Shown here one piece after another: positions 24,530 through 32,933 of a stretch of 64,000 bases of DNA (positions are counted from its first letter, which is position 1; each line of letters starts with the position of its first letter). The stretch comes from Methylotuvimicrobium sp018830325 (GTDB taxonomy: Bacteria > Pseudomonadota > Gammaproteobacteria > Methylococcales > Methylomonadaceae): NCBI RefSeq assembly GCF_044788715.1, contig NZ_CP173170.1:4650001-4714000 (forward strand), in the 5' to 3' direction. The position numbers were made by a program, and so were the translations under genes. A model generated the notes under the pieces. It saw nothing but the letters and a program-made list of their open reading frames with translations, searched no databases and was not told where the DNA came from.

Positions 24530-26833
24530 ATGACTGAATTCATTATCGTCGTATCGACCGGGCTTATCCTAGCCGGGATCGTTGCCTATGCTCCGATACG
24601 CCGCAGCCTACTGACCCGGCCGCTGTTCAAGGCCATGCGCCGCAATCTGCCGCCGATGTCGCAAACCGAGCGCGAGGCACTCGAAGCGGGCAACACCTGG
24701 TGGGACGCAGAACTGTTCAAGGGTCGGCCGGACTGGGCCAAACTCGCGGCGCTGCCCGCGGCGCGCCTCAGCGACGAGGAGCGCGCCTTTATCGACGGAC
24801 CTGTGGAAACCCTGTGCGCGATGCTCGACGACTGGGACATCACCTTCAAGCGCCGCGACTTACCGGCGGAAGTATGGGACTACATCAAACAACATAAATT
24901 TTGCGGCATCATCATTCCGAAGCGTTACGGCGGACTGGCGTTTTCCGATTTCGCGCATTCGCAAATTGTCATGAAGCTCGCCAGCCGCAGCACGACCGCC
25001 GCGGTCACGGTCATGGTCCCGAATTCATTGGGGCCGGCCAAATTATTGCTGGCCTACGGCACCGATCAGCAAAAGAATCATTATCTACCGCGCCTGGCCG
25101 ACGGTCTCGAAATACCGGCATTTGCATTAACCGGCCCACTGGCCGGCAGCGACGCCGGCGCAATGCCCGATACCGGCATCGTCTGTTACGGCGCGTTCGA
25201 AGGCAACAAACGAGTTTTGGGCATACTGCTCAATTGGGAGAAGCGTTATATTACGCTAGGCCCGGTCGCCACGGTGCTCGGACTGGCGTTCAAGCTTTAC
25301 GATCCCGACCGGCTGTTGGGCGAAACCGAAGACATCGGCATTACCGTCGCGCTGATTCCGACCGATACGCCGGGCGTTTCAATCGGCCGCCGCCATTTTC
25401 CGCTCGATTCGGCCTTCCAAAACGGCCCTAACTGGGGCAAGGACGTTTTCATTCCGCTCGACTGGATCATCGGCGGCGCGGCACAGGCCGGTCAAGGTTG
25501 GAAAATGTTGATGCAATGCCTCGCCACCGGCCGCGCGATTTCGCTACCGGCGCTAAGCGTCGGCGCGGCTAAATTCATCTGCCGCAACACCGGCGCCTAT
25601 GCGCGAATCAGGCATCAGTTCAATCTGCCGATCGGTGCCTTCGAAGGCATCGAAGAGGTACTGGCGCGCATGGCCGGCAGCGCCTATTTAATGGACGCCG
25701 CGCGCCAAGTCACCTGCGCGGCACTCGATGTCGGCGAGAAACCGGCGGTGATCTCGGCGATACTGAAATACCAACTCACCGAAGGCATGCGGCGTATCGT
25801 CAACGACGGCATGGATATTCAAGGCGGCTCGGGCATTTGTCTGGGGCCTTCCAACGCAATCGGCCGTGTGTATCAGGTCGTCCCGGTCGGCATCACGGTC
25901 GAAGGCGCGAACATTCTAACCCGCACGATGATGATTTTCGGCCAAGGTTCGGTACGCTGCCACCCTTTCGTACAACAAGAAATGCAGGCACTGAACCAAA
26001 CAGATGCGGCCAAAGCCTTGCGCGAATTCGACTCGATATTATGGCGGCATATCCGTTTTTTTCTGAACAATATCTTTCGAGGCTTCTGGTTCGGCGTTGG
26101 CGGTTCGCGGCTAACTGCCGCGCCCGGTAACCGCGAAACGAAGCGTTATTACCGGCAATTGACACGGCTTAGCACCGGCTTTGCGCTGGCAGCCGATGTC
26201 GCGCTGCTGACGCTGGGCGGCCGGCTCAAACGCAAGGAACGCATTTCCGGCCGGTTGGCCGACGTACTGAGCCACTTGTACTTGTGTTCCTGCGTACTCA
26301 AACATTTCGAGAATCAAGACGCGCCCTCGGACGACCTGCCGCTGTTGCATTGGGCCTGCCAAGACAGCCTATATCGTGCCCAACAATCGTTATTGGAGGC
26401 ACTTCGACTGTTGCCGGCGAAACTTTCGGCCGGCTTGCTGCGTGCCTTGTTGTTTCCGCTCGGCAAACCCTGCGCGCCGCCGTGCGATAGCTTGACCGGT
26501 CCTCTCGCAAAATTGCTATTGACCGACAATCCGGCGCGCGAGCGTTTGACCGATGGCATCTATATCAATACCGATCCGGACGATCCTACCGGCCGCATCG
26601 AGGGCGCCTTCAGGGCAGTGCTCGAGGCCGCACCGACCGAGGCCAAAATCCGCGCCGCGCAAAAACAAGGAGCGCTACCCAAAGGAATGCCGTCATCCCT
26701 ACTGCAGCAGGCTTTGGCATCGGAATTGATCGACAAGGACGAATATGCATTACTCGAAAAAGCCGAGCAAGCCAAAATGAAAGCGATCGCGGTCGACGAT
26801 TTCGCACCGGAACACTTGACCGGACGTGCTTAG
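24530..26833 (+). CDS. fadE: FadE-type acyl-CoA dehydrogenase
   Basis: 767 residues, the long form that carries a C-terminal DUF1974 region. A hydrophobic N-terminal helix (3-22) suggests membrane attachment. Acyl-CoA dehydrogenase domains cover about 80-500, including GIIIPKRYGGLAFS, FALTGPLAGSDAGAMPDTG and the FadE hallmark MDIQGGSGICLGPSNAIGR followed by ITVEGANILTRTMMIFGQG. The C-terminal 250 residues match the E. coli FadE extension. It performs the first, FAD-dependent oxidation of acyl-CoA. Together with the fused acyltransferase-hydrolase, FadA and FadB it completes a beta-oxidation set. ATG at 24530 with CAGGA upstream. Confidence 0.92.
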   Translation: MTEFIIVVSTGLILAGIVAYAPIRRSLLTRPLFKAMRRNLPPMSQTEREALEAGNTWWDAELFKGRPDWAKLAALPAARLSDEERAFIDGPVETLCAMLDDWDITFKRRDLPAEVWDYIKQHKFCGIIIPKRYGGLAFSDFAHSQIVMKLASRSTTAAVTVMVPNSLGPAKLLLAYGTDQQKNHYLPRLADGLEIPAFALTGPLAGSDAGAMPDTGIVCYGAFEGNKRVLGILLNWEKRYITLGPVATVLGLAFKLYDPDRLLGETEDIGITVALIPTDTPGVSIGRRHFPLDSAFQNGPNWGKDVFIPLDWIIGGAAQAGQGWKMLMQCLATGRAISLPALSVGAAKFICRNTGAYARIRHQFNLPIGAFEGIEEVLARMAGSAYLMDAARQVTCAALDVGEKPAVISAILKYQLTEGMRRIVNDGMDIQGGSGICLGPSNAIGRVYQVVPVGITVEGANILTRTMMIFGQGSVRCHPFVQQEMQALNQTDAAKALREFDSILWRHIRFFLNNIFRGFWFGVGGSRLTAAPGNRETKRYYRQLTRLSTGFALAADVALLTLGGRLKRKERISGRLADVLSHLYLCSCVLKHFENQDAPSDDLPLLHWACQDSLYRAQQSLLEALRLLPAKLSAGLLRALLFPLGKPCAPPCDSLTGPLAKLLLTDNPARERLTDGIYINTDPDDPTGRIEGAFRAVLEAAPTEAKIRAAQKQGALPKGMPSSLLQQALASELIDKDEYALLEKAEQAKMKAIAVDDFAPEHLTGRA

Positions 26834-26847
26834 GAAGGATCATGAAA

Positions 26848-27140
26848 TATACCTTTCACACTTCAAATTTCGGCAGCGTCTAAGGAGGCGCCGGGGTGCT
26901 CGGCGAGGATGTCGGCGGCAGGGGCAGATTTTTGCTCCTCGGCAATTGCTGAGTTACATGGATGTAACGAATGCAGAAAATGCAGGAGCATTTTTCTGCC
27001 CTGCATCGCCTAAAGCGCCTACTGTTGGTGCCCTAATACACGCCATCCTTGGCGTAATGCCGCCGCCAAGCCCCCCAATGGATGGGTTTACGGCGTCCTT
27101 TGACGGGCACCTCGGTGCCGATTTCGATCTGCGATGAGTA
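26848..27140. repeat. Chimeric repeat: A ends around a B core
   Basis: The left TATACCTTTCACACTTCAAA and right GATCTGCGATGAGTAT are A ends, but the middle (GAGGATGTCGGCGGCAGG ... CCAATGGATGGGTTTACGGC) is the B core. It abuts the stop codon of the beta-propeller gene. Confidence 0.8.
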
Positions 27141-28961
27141 TCAAATCCCTTTTTGTTCCTTGGTTAATTGCTTTAACCAGCCTTCCACTTGCGGACTCAG
27201 CTCTTTTTTTCCGCTTAATTTCAAGGTTTGCGCCAAATAGCCGTGTTCAACCAACGGCAACGGCAACACGCCCTGCCCGCCCATGCCGTTATGAGCTTTT
27301 ATGCTGCTATCTTTAGCATCGGCCAACAAAATACTGCCGGCTAACTCGAGCTTGTCCATATCCACAACTATCAGGTTATTCGCAAATTTGCTGGCGACAT
27401 AAGCATAATACCCGCCACCTTTTTTCATGCCGAAATGAATGCCATGACATCCTGCCTCACAAGGTAAGCTTTTAACGACTTTATTCGTTGCGGTATCGAC
27501 AATCGTGATGCTCATACTCAAGGTATTCGCGGTCACCACATACTTACCGTCCGGGCTCACCGGCGTTTGTATCGGCAATAAGCCGTATGCCTCGCCGCTT
27601 ATTTTTCCGGAAATCGGGTCGTAATCGGCGGCGAGGTCGATGTCGGACAATTTTTTCTTACCCGGAATATCGATAACCGTCAAACTGCTTAACAGCGGCG
27701 GTGTACCCAACAGATTTGCGGCATAGGCGCGTTGACCGTCAGGCATTCCCCAAACCGCTATCGGAATGACGCCTCCGGTCGGAATCATGGTATTTTTTTC
27801 GGTGTCGAGATCGACGACCGACACGCTACTTGCCAAGGCATTCGGGGTTACCATGTATTTACCGTCATCGGTAATGAAATGCCCGTGAGGTCCGCTATTT
27901 TTCCCGGTGTTGATGCTTTTTATTACCGCAGGGCGGCTGCCGCCTTTCATTTTAACGACATGCTCGCTATTGTTGATCGCAACATACAGATTATCATCAC
28001 CGGGACGCGTCAAAACATGCGATGGCGATTCACCGATTTCGACGTTACTGGTCACTTTACCGCTATCGCGCTCGAAGGTCATCAGTCTTTTATCGAACCA
28101 TTGCGTCTGATAAACATATTGATAGCGTTTATCGGACCACATATTATGCGGGTGATTCAAATTTTGCTCGACTCCCTTGACTTTGTTGACTAATTTCCAG
28201 CTAGCCGCATCGATACGCGTCGCCGAACCGGGCTTCGTTTTCCCTTCGATCATTTCAAATTGGGTATTTACCCAAACCTCGCCGACACCGGGCGTTTTGG
28301 GATTGAACAACTTATTGGGCATGGATAAACTCAACGCACTGAGACTGATGGTTTGGCCTTTGATATTCAATGGAATATCCGGAAGACTCACTTTCCATTC
28401 CGGCTCCCGATAATCGCGCCATAAGTCCGGCGTGGTAACCACGAAAAAGGTACGCAGTAAACGCTTGGCGATATCACTATCGGCCGGGACTTTTATGCCG
28501 GTCACCAAAGCCAGTTCGGAACCGATATCAAGACCTTCGGTTGCCGGATCGTCGACCACGACGGCACCGAACATATACGGATGAACTTTACAGGTAAAGA
28601 CATAAAGCCCAGGTGTGTCCAAAGCTTCAGTAATACTCACGTTAGACGGTTGGTCTTGGTCGATCGGAAAATCCTTCGCACCCGCCGGCCAAAGCAAGCT
28701 GGTTATGGTGTGTTCGGTTCGGGTATCGCCCATTTTTATTTGTACCGCTTGCCCCGGCTTTAATACCACCAAGGCATCACCGTCGACCGGGTCTTTAAAC
28801 CACAAACCGGGCTCGTCGGTCATTTCCAAGGTTGCCGAAGGCATCAACCCCGGCGTACTTAGGATAGCGTCATCCACGTCGGCTTTAGCCGCCTGTGCAT
28901 TCCAGCTCAACATAATTCCGGCAATCATCGTTGCTAAATAAGTTTTCTTGTAGCTCTTCAT
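27141..28961 (-). CDS. Periplasmic cupredoxin/beta-propeller copper protein
   Basis: 606 residues from the ATG at 28961; the GTG at 28970 overlaps the Shine-Dalgarno GGAAGGTG. A Sec signal ends near AQA (22-24). A cupredoxin-like domain (about 35-140) has type 1 copper ligands His84 (TEHTITS), Cys124, His127 and Met130 (TCKVHPYM). The remaining 450 residues are a beta-propeller of YVTN-like repeats (VSVVDLDTEKN, SITIVDTATNKVV, NLIVVDMDKLEL). The pattern resembles the electron-transfer part of N2O reductase-like or NirK-associated proteins but is not either. It follows the multicopper oxidase gene by 36 bp; the propeller protein may be its electron donor or a copper chaperone. Confidence 0.7.
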   Translation of the reverse strand: MKSYKKTYLATMIAGIMLSWNAQAAKADVDDAILSTPGLMPSATLEMTDEPGLWFKDPVDGDALVVLKPGQAVQIKMGDTRTEHTITSLLWPAGAKDFPIDQDQPSNVSITEALDTPGLYVFTCKVHPYMFGAVVVDDPATEGLDIGSELALVTGIKVPADSDIAKRLLRTFFVVTTPDLWRDYREPEWKVSLPDIPLNIKGQTISLSALSLSMPNKLFNPKTPGVGEVWVNTQFEMIEGKTKPGSATRIDAASWKLVNKVKGVEQNLNHPHNMWSDKRYQYVYQTQWFDKRLMTFERDSGKVTSNVEIGESPSHVLTRPGDDNLYVAINNSEHVVKMKGGSRPAVIKSINTGKNSGPHGHFITDDGKYMVTPNALASSVSVVDLDTEKNTMIPTGGVIPIAVWGMPDGQRAYAANLLGTPPLLSSLTVIDIPGKKKLSDIDLAADYDPISGKISGEAYGLLPIQTPVSPDGKYVVTANTLSMSITIVDTATNKVVKSLPCEAGCHGIHFGMKKGGGYYAYVASKFANNLIVVDMDKLELAGSILLADAKDSSIKAHNGMGGQGVLPLPLVEHGYLAQTLKLSGKKELSPQVEGWLKQLTKEQKGI

Positions 28962-28997
28962 GATATTCACCTTCCAATTTTTATATTTGTTTTAGGA

Positions 28998-29957
28998 TTA
29001 ATTTTTGGCCGATTCGAAGACTTTGAATCCGCCCATCATGCCGCTTTGCATGTGTTGCAACACATGACAGTGGTAATGCCACATACCCGGCCCGACGCCT
29101 TCGCCGGCTTTGACTACGAACGACTCTCGTTGAATCGGTCCGATATTGAAGGTATCGACGATATGTGTCGTGCCCGGTTGAATCCAGCGATGAGCATGTA
29201 AATGAAAAGTATGAAACGCGGTGCCGATACCGATGACGTGGAAACGAACCAGTTCGTTCTCACGCGCGCCTAGCGTGGGGTTAGTCCAAAGCGGTACTTG
29301 ACGGTTCACGATATTATTGATTTCCATGCCCCAAAACGTGGTTTCATGCATCCATAGAATAAAGTCCCGCTTAATGTCTTTTATAGCCACGTTTTGGACT
29401 TTGCCGTCGATCAAAGCCGGCACCTTGCCGCTTTTCGGATTGATAATCAACGTTCCGTATAAACCTTTATCCTCGGCACCTAACTTAGGATTGCCGAAAG
29501 TATGATCGTGATAAGGCCAAGTACCCGCCGTGCCGACTGCAGCCGTCCATTTATAGGTGTAAGGTTTACCGGGAAAAGCGGCTTGGTCGTTGACGTGATT
29601 TAGTATTTTCATGGTTCCGTCACTGTCGATTTTGTAATGTACGCCATGAACATGAATACTAACCGGATCGCTGGAACTTTTGATGCCGTGTTCCAAGGTG
29701 ACTTCTGCTTTATCGCCTTCGGTCATAACGATAGCCGGCCCCGGTATCGATGCCTCCTGACTGTAACGTTGCGTGATGTCTTCGACTTTACCGGAAGGGC
29801 TTTTAATCTTGTGCTTGACCATTTGATAGGCTAATTGACCGGAGTCCAGAGCCACCGCTTTCAGTGTGATCGAATGAACAGACCCTGTCTCGGCTCCAGC
29901 AAGCATGGAAAATGCCATCAACCCGGCAAACATAGAGACTGCTAGTGTTTTATACAT
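28998..29957 (-). CDS. Two-domain multicopper oxidase
   Basis: 319 residues with a Sec signal (cleavage near AGAE, 20-23). All four copper motifs are present: HVHG (His102, His104), HDH (His150, His152), HTFHLHAH (His249, His252, His254) and HYHCHVLQHMQSGM (His294-His298 with Cys297, His302, Met307). The Met axial ligand and two-cupredoxin length fit the small-laccase/two-domain class, which forms trimers with the T2/T3 site at subunit interfaces. It oxidises a substrate or metal ion such as Cu(I) in the periplasm and reduces O2 to water. ATG at 29957 with GAGG. First gene of a two-gene unit with the propeller protein. Confidence 0.88.
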   Translation of the reverse strand: MYKTLAVSMFAGLMAFSMLAGAETGSVHSITLKAVALDSGQLAYQMVKHKIKSPSGKVEDITQRYSQEASIPGPAIVMTEGDKAEVTLEHGIKSSSDPVSIHVHGVHYKIDSDGTMKILNHVNDQAAFPGKPYTYKWTAAVGTAGTWPYHDHTFGNPKLGAEDKGLYGTLIINPKSGKVPALIDGKVQNVAIKDIKRDFILWMHETTFWGMEINNIVNRQVPLWTNPTLGARENELVRFHVIGIGTAFHTFHLHAHRWIQPGTTHIVDTFNIGPIQRESFVVKAGEGVGPGMWHYHCHVLQHMQSGMMGGFKVFESAKN

Positions 29958-30244
29958 ATCGATTGCCTCATTGAATTAAAAAGTTACCGAAGACTTGTTG
30001 TTTTGCATAAAAAATAAGGAACAAGCCGTTTCGCCTAAGCATTGACGGACATCTATCCTCATCAGTCTCCGACACCTCGGTCGATATCACAATCGGAAGG
30101 CATGAATTCACCCTCTAAAAATCCCGACATCGAAACCTGCGATTTCCATTAACCGAAACATCCGGCAATCGAATAAAAAAATGACTTTCGACTGAATAAT
30201 CGGTTCTTGAAAAACGCCGGGTGAAGCCACTATGTCATAATAAT

Positions 30245-30276
30245 GAAACTTATACAATATATATATTGTATAAGTT
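30245..30276. promoter_or_regulatory. Perfect 32-bp AT-rich palindrome
   Basis: AAACTTATACAATATA and its exact complement TATATTGTATAAGTTT form an uninterrupted palindrome centred on 30260/30261. It lies 288 bp upstream of the multicopper oxidase. Length and symmetry suit a dimeric regulator site or a very stable hairpin; no U-tract follows. Function unknown. Confidence 0.55.
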
Positions 30277-30307
30277 TGTTATCGAATCGAAACCAGCTTT
30301 GCATTTT

Positions 30308-30338
30308 GCCTACGCCGCATCAAAGCGGTAGGCTTTTT
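30308..30338 (+). terminator. Candidate rho-independent terminator
   Basis: GCCTACGCCGC pairs imperfectly with GCGGTAGGC across ATCAAA, followed by CTTTTTGG. No coding gene on the plus strand lies upstream, so it may end a short RNA that begins near the palindrome at 30245. Confidence 0.45.
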
Positions 30339-30569
30339 GGCGGCGCTTGTTTCTAAAAAAGGAATTGGAACGATAGCGGCAATAAACCGCAAAGACGAAA
30401 AGACGAAAAGACGAAAAGACAGAGATAATAAACGCGTTGTCCTTAGCAAAGGTAGCGAATGCGGACACTTTGGTTAACGCTTCGACTGTCTCGGATTAAA
30501 CGAAACAACCTTAAACGTGCAGGGAACGATATAAAGATTGGTTTTAGATGCCAAGCCGGATGGGGTATG
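30339..30569. other. Unassigned intergenic stretch
   Basis: The gap 29958-30714 holds the palindrome, the hairpin, the AAAGACGA array and a deleted repeat A. The rest, including TCCTTAGCAAAGGTAGCGAA at about 30438-30457, contains no open frame that I can support and no RNA family that I recognise. Confidence 0.4.
30391..30420. repeat. Octanucleotide tandem repeat (AAAGACGA)
   Basis: Almost four copies of AAAGACGA, read directly from the sequence. Confidence 0.85.
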
Positions 30570-30635
30570 TATACCTTTCGCACTTCAAATTTCGGCAACG
30601 CTTAAGGAGGCGCCGAATTTTATTTACGATGGGTA
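30570..30635. repeat. Internally deleted repeat A
   Basis: TATACCTTTCGCACTTCAAA at the left joins directly through AAGGAGGCGCCGAATTTTA to the right end TTTACGATGGGTA. The whole core including the TTCACGGCGTCC site is missing. Confidence 0.8.
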
Positions 30636-30650
30636 AATGTATCGACACGT

Positions 30651-30671
30651 AAAAAGCCTGAAAAACAGGCA
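30651..30671 (-). terminator. Rho-independent terminator of the DUF2956 gene
   Basis: On the minus strand TGCCTG-TTTTT-CAGGC-TTTTT forms a 5-bp stem with a U-run, 45 bp after the stop codon. Confidence 0.65.
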
Positions 30672-30714
30672 TTAACAACTTATCTCGAAGCGCGTTTCAT
30701 GCAATGGCGCTCCT

Positions 30715-31056
30715 CTACTCTAGGAAAATAAAAAAATAAACGCCCCAGCCTATCCAGCTCAAACCCAATAATAACCATGGCAACCAGTGTTGCCGGTAAA
30801 CGATCCGTTCAACAATAGCTTGATCTTCGGGGCCGACCGAGTCCCATTGTTGACTTGAAACTTTTTTGAGCTTCCGATTCAACTCTCTCGCTTTTTCCTT
30901 TTGTTGCTTCTTATAAAGATCGATACCTTTTTCGATTCCTTGCGCAATCAACTTCGTTTGTTCTTTGGTTTGAGCGGGACGTTGCGTTGACTTGGCGATT
31001 TTCAGCGCTTCCGCTTGGGTTTCCGGAGACGGCTTTTGCTTAATGTTTTTGGCCAT
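30715..31056 (-). CDS. DUF2956 family protein
   Basis: 113 residues. The conserved start SPETQAEALKIAKSTQRPAQTKEQTKLIAQGIEKGIDLYKKQQKEKARELNRKLKK defines DUF2956 in segments; the middle is highly charged and likely helical. A single transmembrane helix near the C-terminus (WLPWLLLGLSWIGWGVYFF, about 91-110) anchors it in the inner membrane with the charged part in the cytoplasm. Function unknown. Monocistronic, with a terminator at 30651-30671. ATG at 31056. Confidence 0.85.
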   Translation of the reverse strand: MAKNIKQKPSPETQAEALKIAKSTQRPAQTKEQTKLIAQGIEKGIDLYKKQQKEKARELNRKLKKVSSQQWDSVGPEDQAIVERIVYRQHWLPWLLLGLSWIGWGVYFFIFLE

Positions 31057-31192
31057 GTTCTGTATTTTTTATCCTAGAAAAAGTATTTCACCATGAAGGT
31101 CATGAGGAATAATAAGTTATAGTGTTTGCGCATCAAATTTCGTTTTTTTACCCCCTCATCCCAACCTTCTCCCGGAGGGAGAGTGTCTTGAA

Positions 31193-31221
31193 GCGCCGAA
31201 ATTTGAAGTGCGAAAAGTATA
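31193..31221. repeat. Terminal fragment of repeat A
   Basis: GCGCCGAAATTTGAAGTGCG then AAAAGTATA is the complement of the A left end. It ends 40 bp before the RibD-C gene. Confidence 0.6.
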
Positions 31222-31261
31222 TGACCAAGCCCTTAATTGCTATTAAGTCTTACGGTAAATC

Positions 31262-32095
31262 ATGACTCGAACCGACTCAACAAAAAAACTCTTACGTCTT
31301 TATCCTCCCCCATCCCAGGAAGTGCCTATCAATGGCTTGTATTTGACGCATAGAGTCCATGAATTAGGACGTCCGGGATTGCCTTTCGTCTATGCTAACT
31401 TTCTTTCCAGCTTAGACGGGCGTATCGCTCTAGAGGATATTGATAAAGGCCTTTCTTTTATACCCAAGCATTTAACGACGGCTTCCGATTTCAGTTTATT
31501 CATGGAGTTGCATGCACAAGCCGACTGTCTAATAACACATGGGGGCTACATGCGCGCATTGGGCGAAAAACGATTAGGCAATATTTTGCAGGTCACGGAC
31601 AAAGATTTGCTCGAATGGCGGCGCATCAACGGTTTACCCGAGCAACCTGCAATCGTTATTGCTAGCGCTAGCTTGAATTTTCCCATTCATAATAGTCTGC
31701 TTGAAACAAGACAATCGGTCTATATCGCCACCGGAAAGAATGCGTCGCCGGAACGCATTCGCTTTTGGCAAGAACAAGGATTTCCGGTTTTATCTGCCGG
31801 AACCGATAAGATGGTCGAAGGCGCACCTTTAGTTAAAATATTGGCAAGCCTTGGGCTCAAAAGCATTTATTTGATAGCCGGCCCGAAAATGCTCGAGACC
31901 GTTGTTCGGGACAAGCAATTATCGCGACTGTATCTGACGCTCACCCATCAATTAATAGGCGGCAAAGACTTTCGTACCTTACTGACAGGCTCCACATTAG
32001 GACCAATAGGAAATCTAAAACTCGAATCGCTATTCCTGGAGTTAGGCTCTCCTCCTGGTGCAGGACAGTTTTTTGCCCAATTCAATCTGCCGTAA
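31262..32095 (+). CDS. RibD C-terminal/dihydrofolate-reductase-like reductase
   Basis: 277 residues. PFVYANFLSSLDGRIAL is the typical start of the RibD C-terminal domain, and later segments ADCLITHGGYMRALGEKRLG, VYIATGKNAS and SIYLIAGPKMLETVVRDKQLSRLYLTLTHQL in parts follow the DHFR-like fold with NADPH binding. There is no deaminase domain, so it is not full RibD. Candidate roles are reduction of a ribityl-pyrimidine or other pterin-like substrate; neither riboflavin nor folate genes are nearby. ATG at 31262; an in-frame upstream start is not present. Confidence 0.8.
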   Translation: MTRTDSTKKLLRLYPPPSQEVPINGLYLTHRVHELGRPGLPFVYANFLSSLDGRIALEDIDKGLSFIPKHLTTASDFSLFMELHAQADCLITHGGYMRALGEKRLGNILQVTDKDLLEWRRINGLPEQPAIVIASASLNFPIHNSLLETRQSVYIATGKNASPERIRFWQEQGFPVLSAGTDKMVEGAPLVKILASLGLKSIYLIAGPKMLETVVRDKQLSRLYLTLTHQLIGGKDFRTLLTGSTLGPIGNLKLESLFLELGSPPGAGQFFAQFNLP

Positions 32096-32122
32096 AGCAA
32101 AGCATCGAATTCCCCTTCTCTT

Positions 32123-32419
32123 TTACTCCCTTTTGATCGAAAAACCATCTAAGAAAAAAAAGGTATGGGATGTGTCTATCGAGGACCGCCGTTCACCCAG
32201 CACCTAAATTATCCTAGATAGTTAACCATAGCCAATGGACTATGGAATTTAGGTGCTGGGTAAACCCATCCATGGGGGCTTGACGGCAGCGCTCGAACGC
32301 CAAGGATGGCGTGAATGCAGATTTTGCAGGAGCAAAAATCTGCCCTGCTGCCGACATCCTCGCTAGCCACACCCCATACCTTCGTAAAGTTAACCATTTT
32401 TTGAGTATAAAGGGAGTAA
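32123..32419. repeat. Inverted repeat B carrying a nested C
   Basis: Ends TTACTCCCTTTTGATCGAAA and the complement of TTACTCCCTTTATACTCAAA. The core is the reverse of 947-1221, interrupted at 32196-32260 by repeat C at the position equivalent to GGGTTCACGG in the 1141 copy. Confidence 0.85.
32196..32260. mobile_element. Repeat C, third 65-bp copy
   Basis: Same 65-bp length and 15-bp ends as 6101-6165, with three or four base differences in the middle. The flanks are TTCA on the left and TAAA on the right, so a clean 4-bp duplication is not visible, but the insertion falls at the same TTCAC core. Confidence 0.8.
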
Positions 32420-32435
32420 ATGAGAAGTGAAATAT

Positions 32436-32560
32436 GTATACCTTTCGCACTTCAAATTACGGAAATGTCTGAGTAGGCGTCGGAGTGTGCGCCAAGGATC
32501 GATCCGTCGTCTAAATTCCATCGCCTATTGGCTATGATTGATCACTCGGATAATCTATCT
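32436..32560. repeat. Decayed A end and decayed C element
   Basis: TATACCTTTCGCACTTCAAA begins at 32436 and drifts away after GCGCCAAGG. A degenerate C (CTAAATTCCATCGCC...GGATAAT) spans about 32512-32560 and covers the last codons of the gene at 32542. Confidence 0.65.
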
Positions 32561-32808
32561 TTAATACGCTGGTATGTAGATTTCAATTCTTCGCCGATCA
32601 CTTCCGCTTTTTCGACCAATCCTTCCTTACTCCCGCTGGTTTCCTTGCTAATTTTATTCAGTTCAGCTAAAAAATGATCTCTTTGCTTTTCGGCACGCTC
32701 CCATTCCTGCTTGGATTCCAAGCTTGCCAAATGGAGTTGAATTTTGACCTCGTCCCTTAATTGCTCCAAACCCTCGGCAAATTTATTTAATTCTTGTAGT
32801 AAACCCAT
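32542..32808 (-). CDS. Small charged coiled-coil protein
   Basis: 88 residues, almost entirely predicted helix rich in Glu, Lys, Gln and Leu (LNKFAEGLEQLRDEVKIQLH, KQRDHFLAELNKI). Heptad-like leucines suggest a coiled coil. No signal peptide or membrane helix. The family is not recognised. ATG at 32808 has AGAGG six bases upstream, a good site. The final RIKDRLSE residues overlap a decayed repeat C, so the C-terminus may have been altered. Confidence 0.65.
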   Translation of the reverse strand: MGLLQELNKFAEGLEQLRDEVKIQLHLASLESKQEWERAEKQRDHFLAELNKISKETSGSKEGLVEKAEVIGEELKSTYQRIKDRLSE

Positions 32809-32933
32809 AATAACCTCTTTAAATTACTTGGTTAATCAATTACATCAGTCGATCAAGAATGGACTATACCCCGACTCTTAAGATCAATCCAATCTTATCG
32901 CATCAGGTCATGGCTTTCTTCGATCGTCATCTA

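Noticed and set aside
30360..30560. Short matches resembling 23S rRNA (AAAGACGAAAAGAC, AAGGTAGCGAA)
   Set aside because: The matches are too short and not in a colinear order over more than about 15 bases; probably chance.
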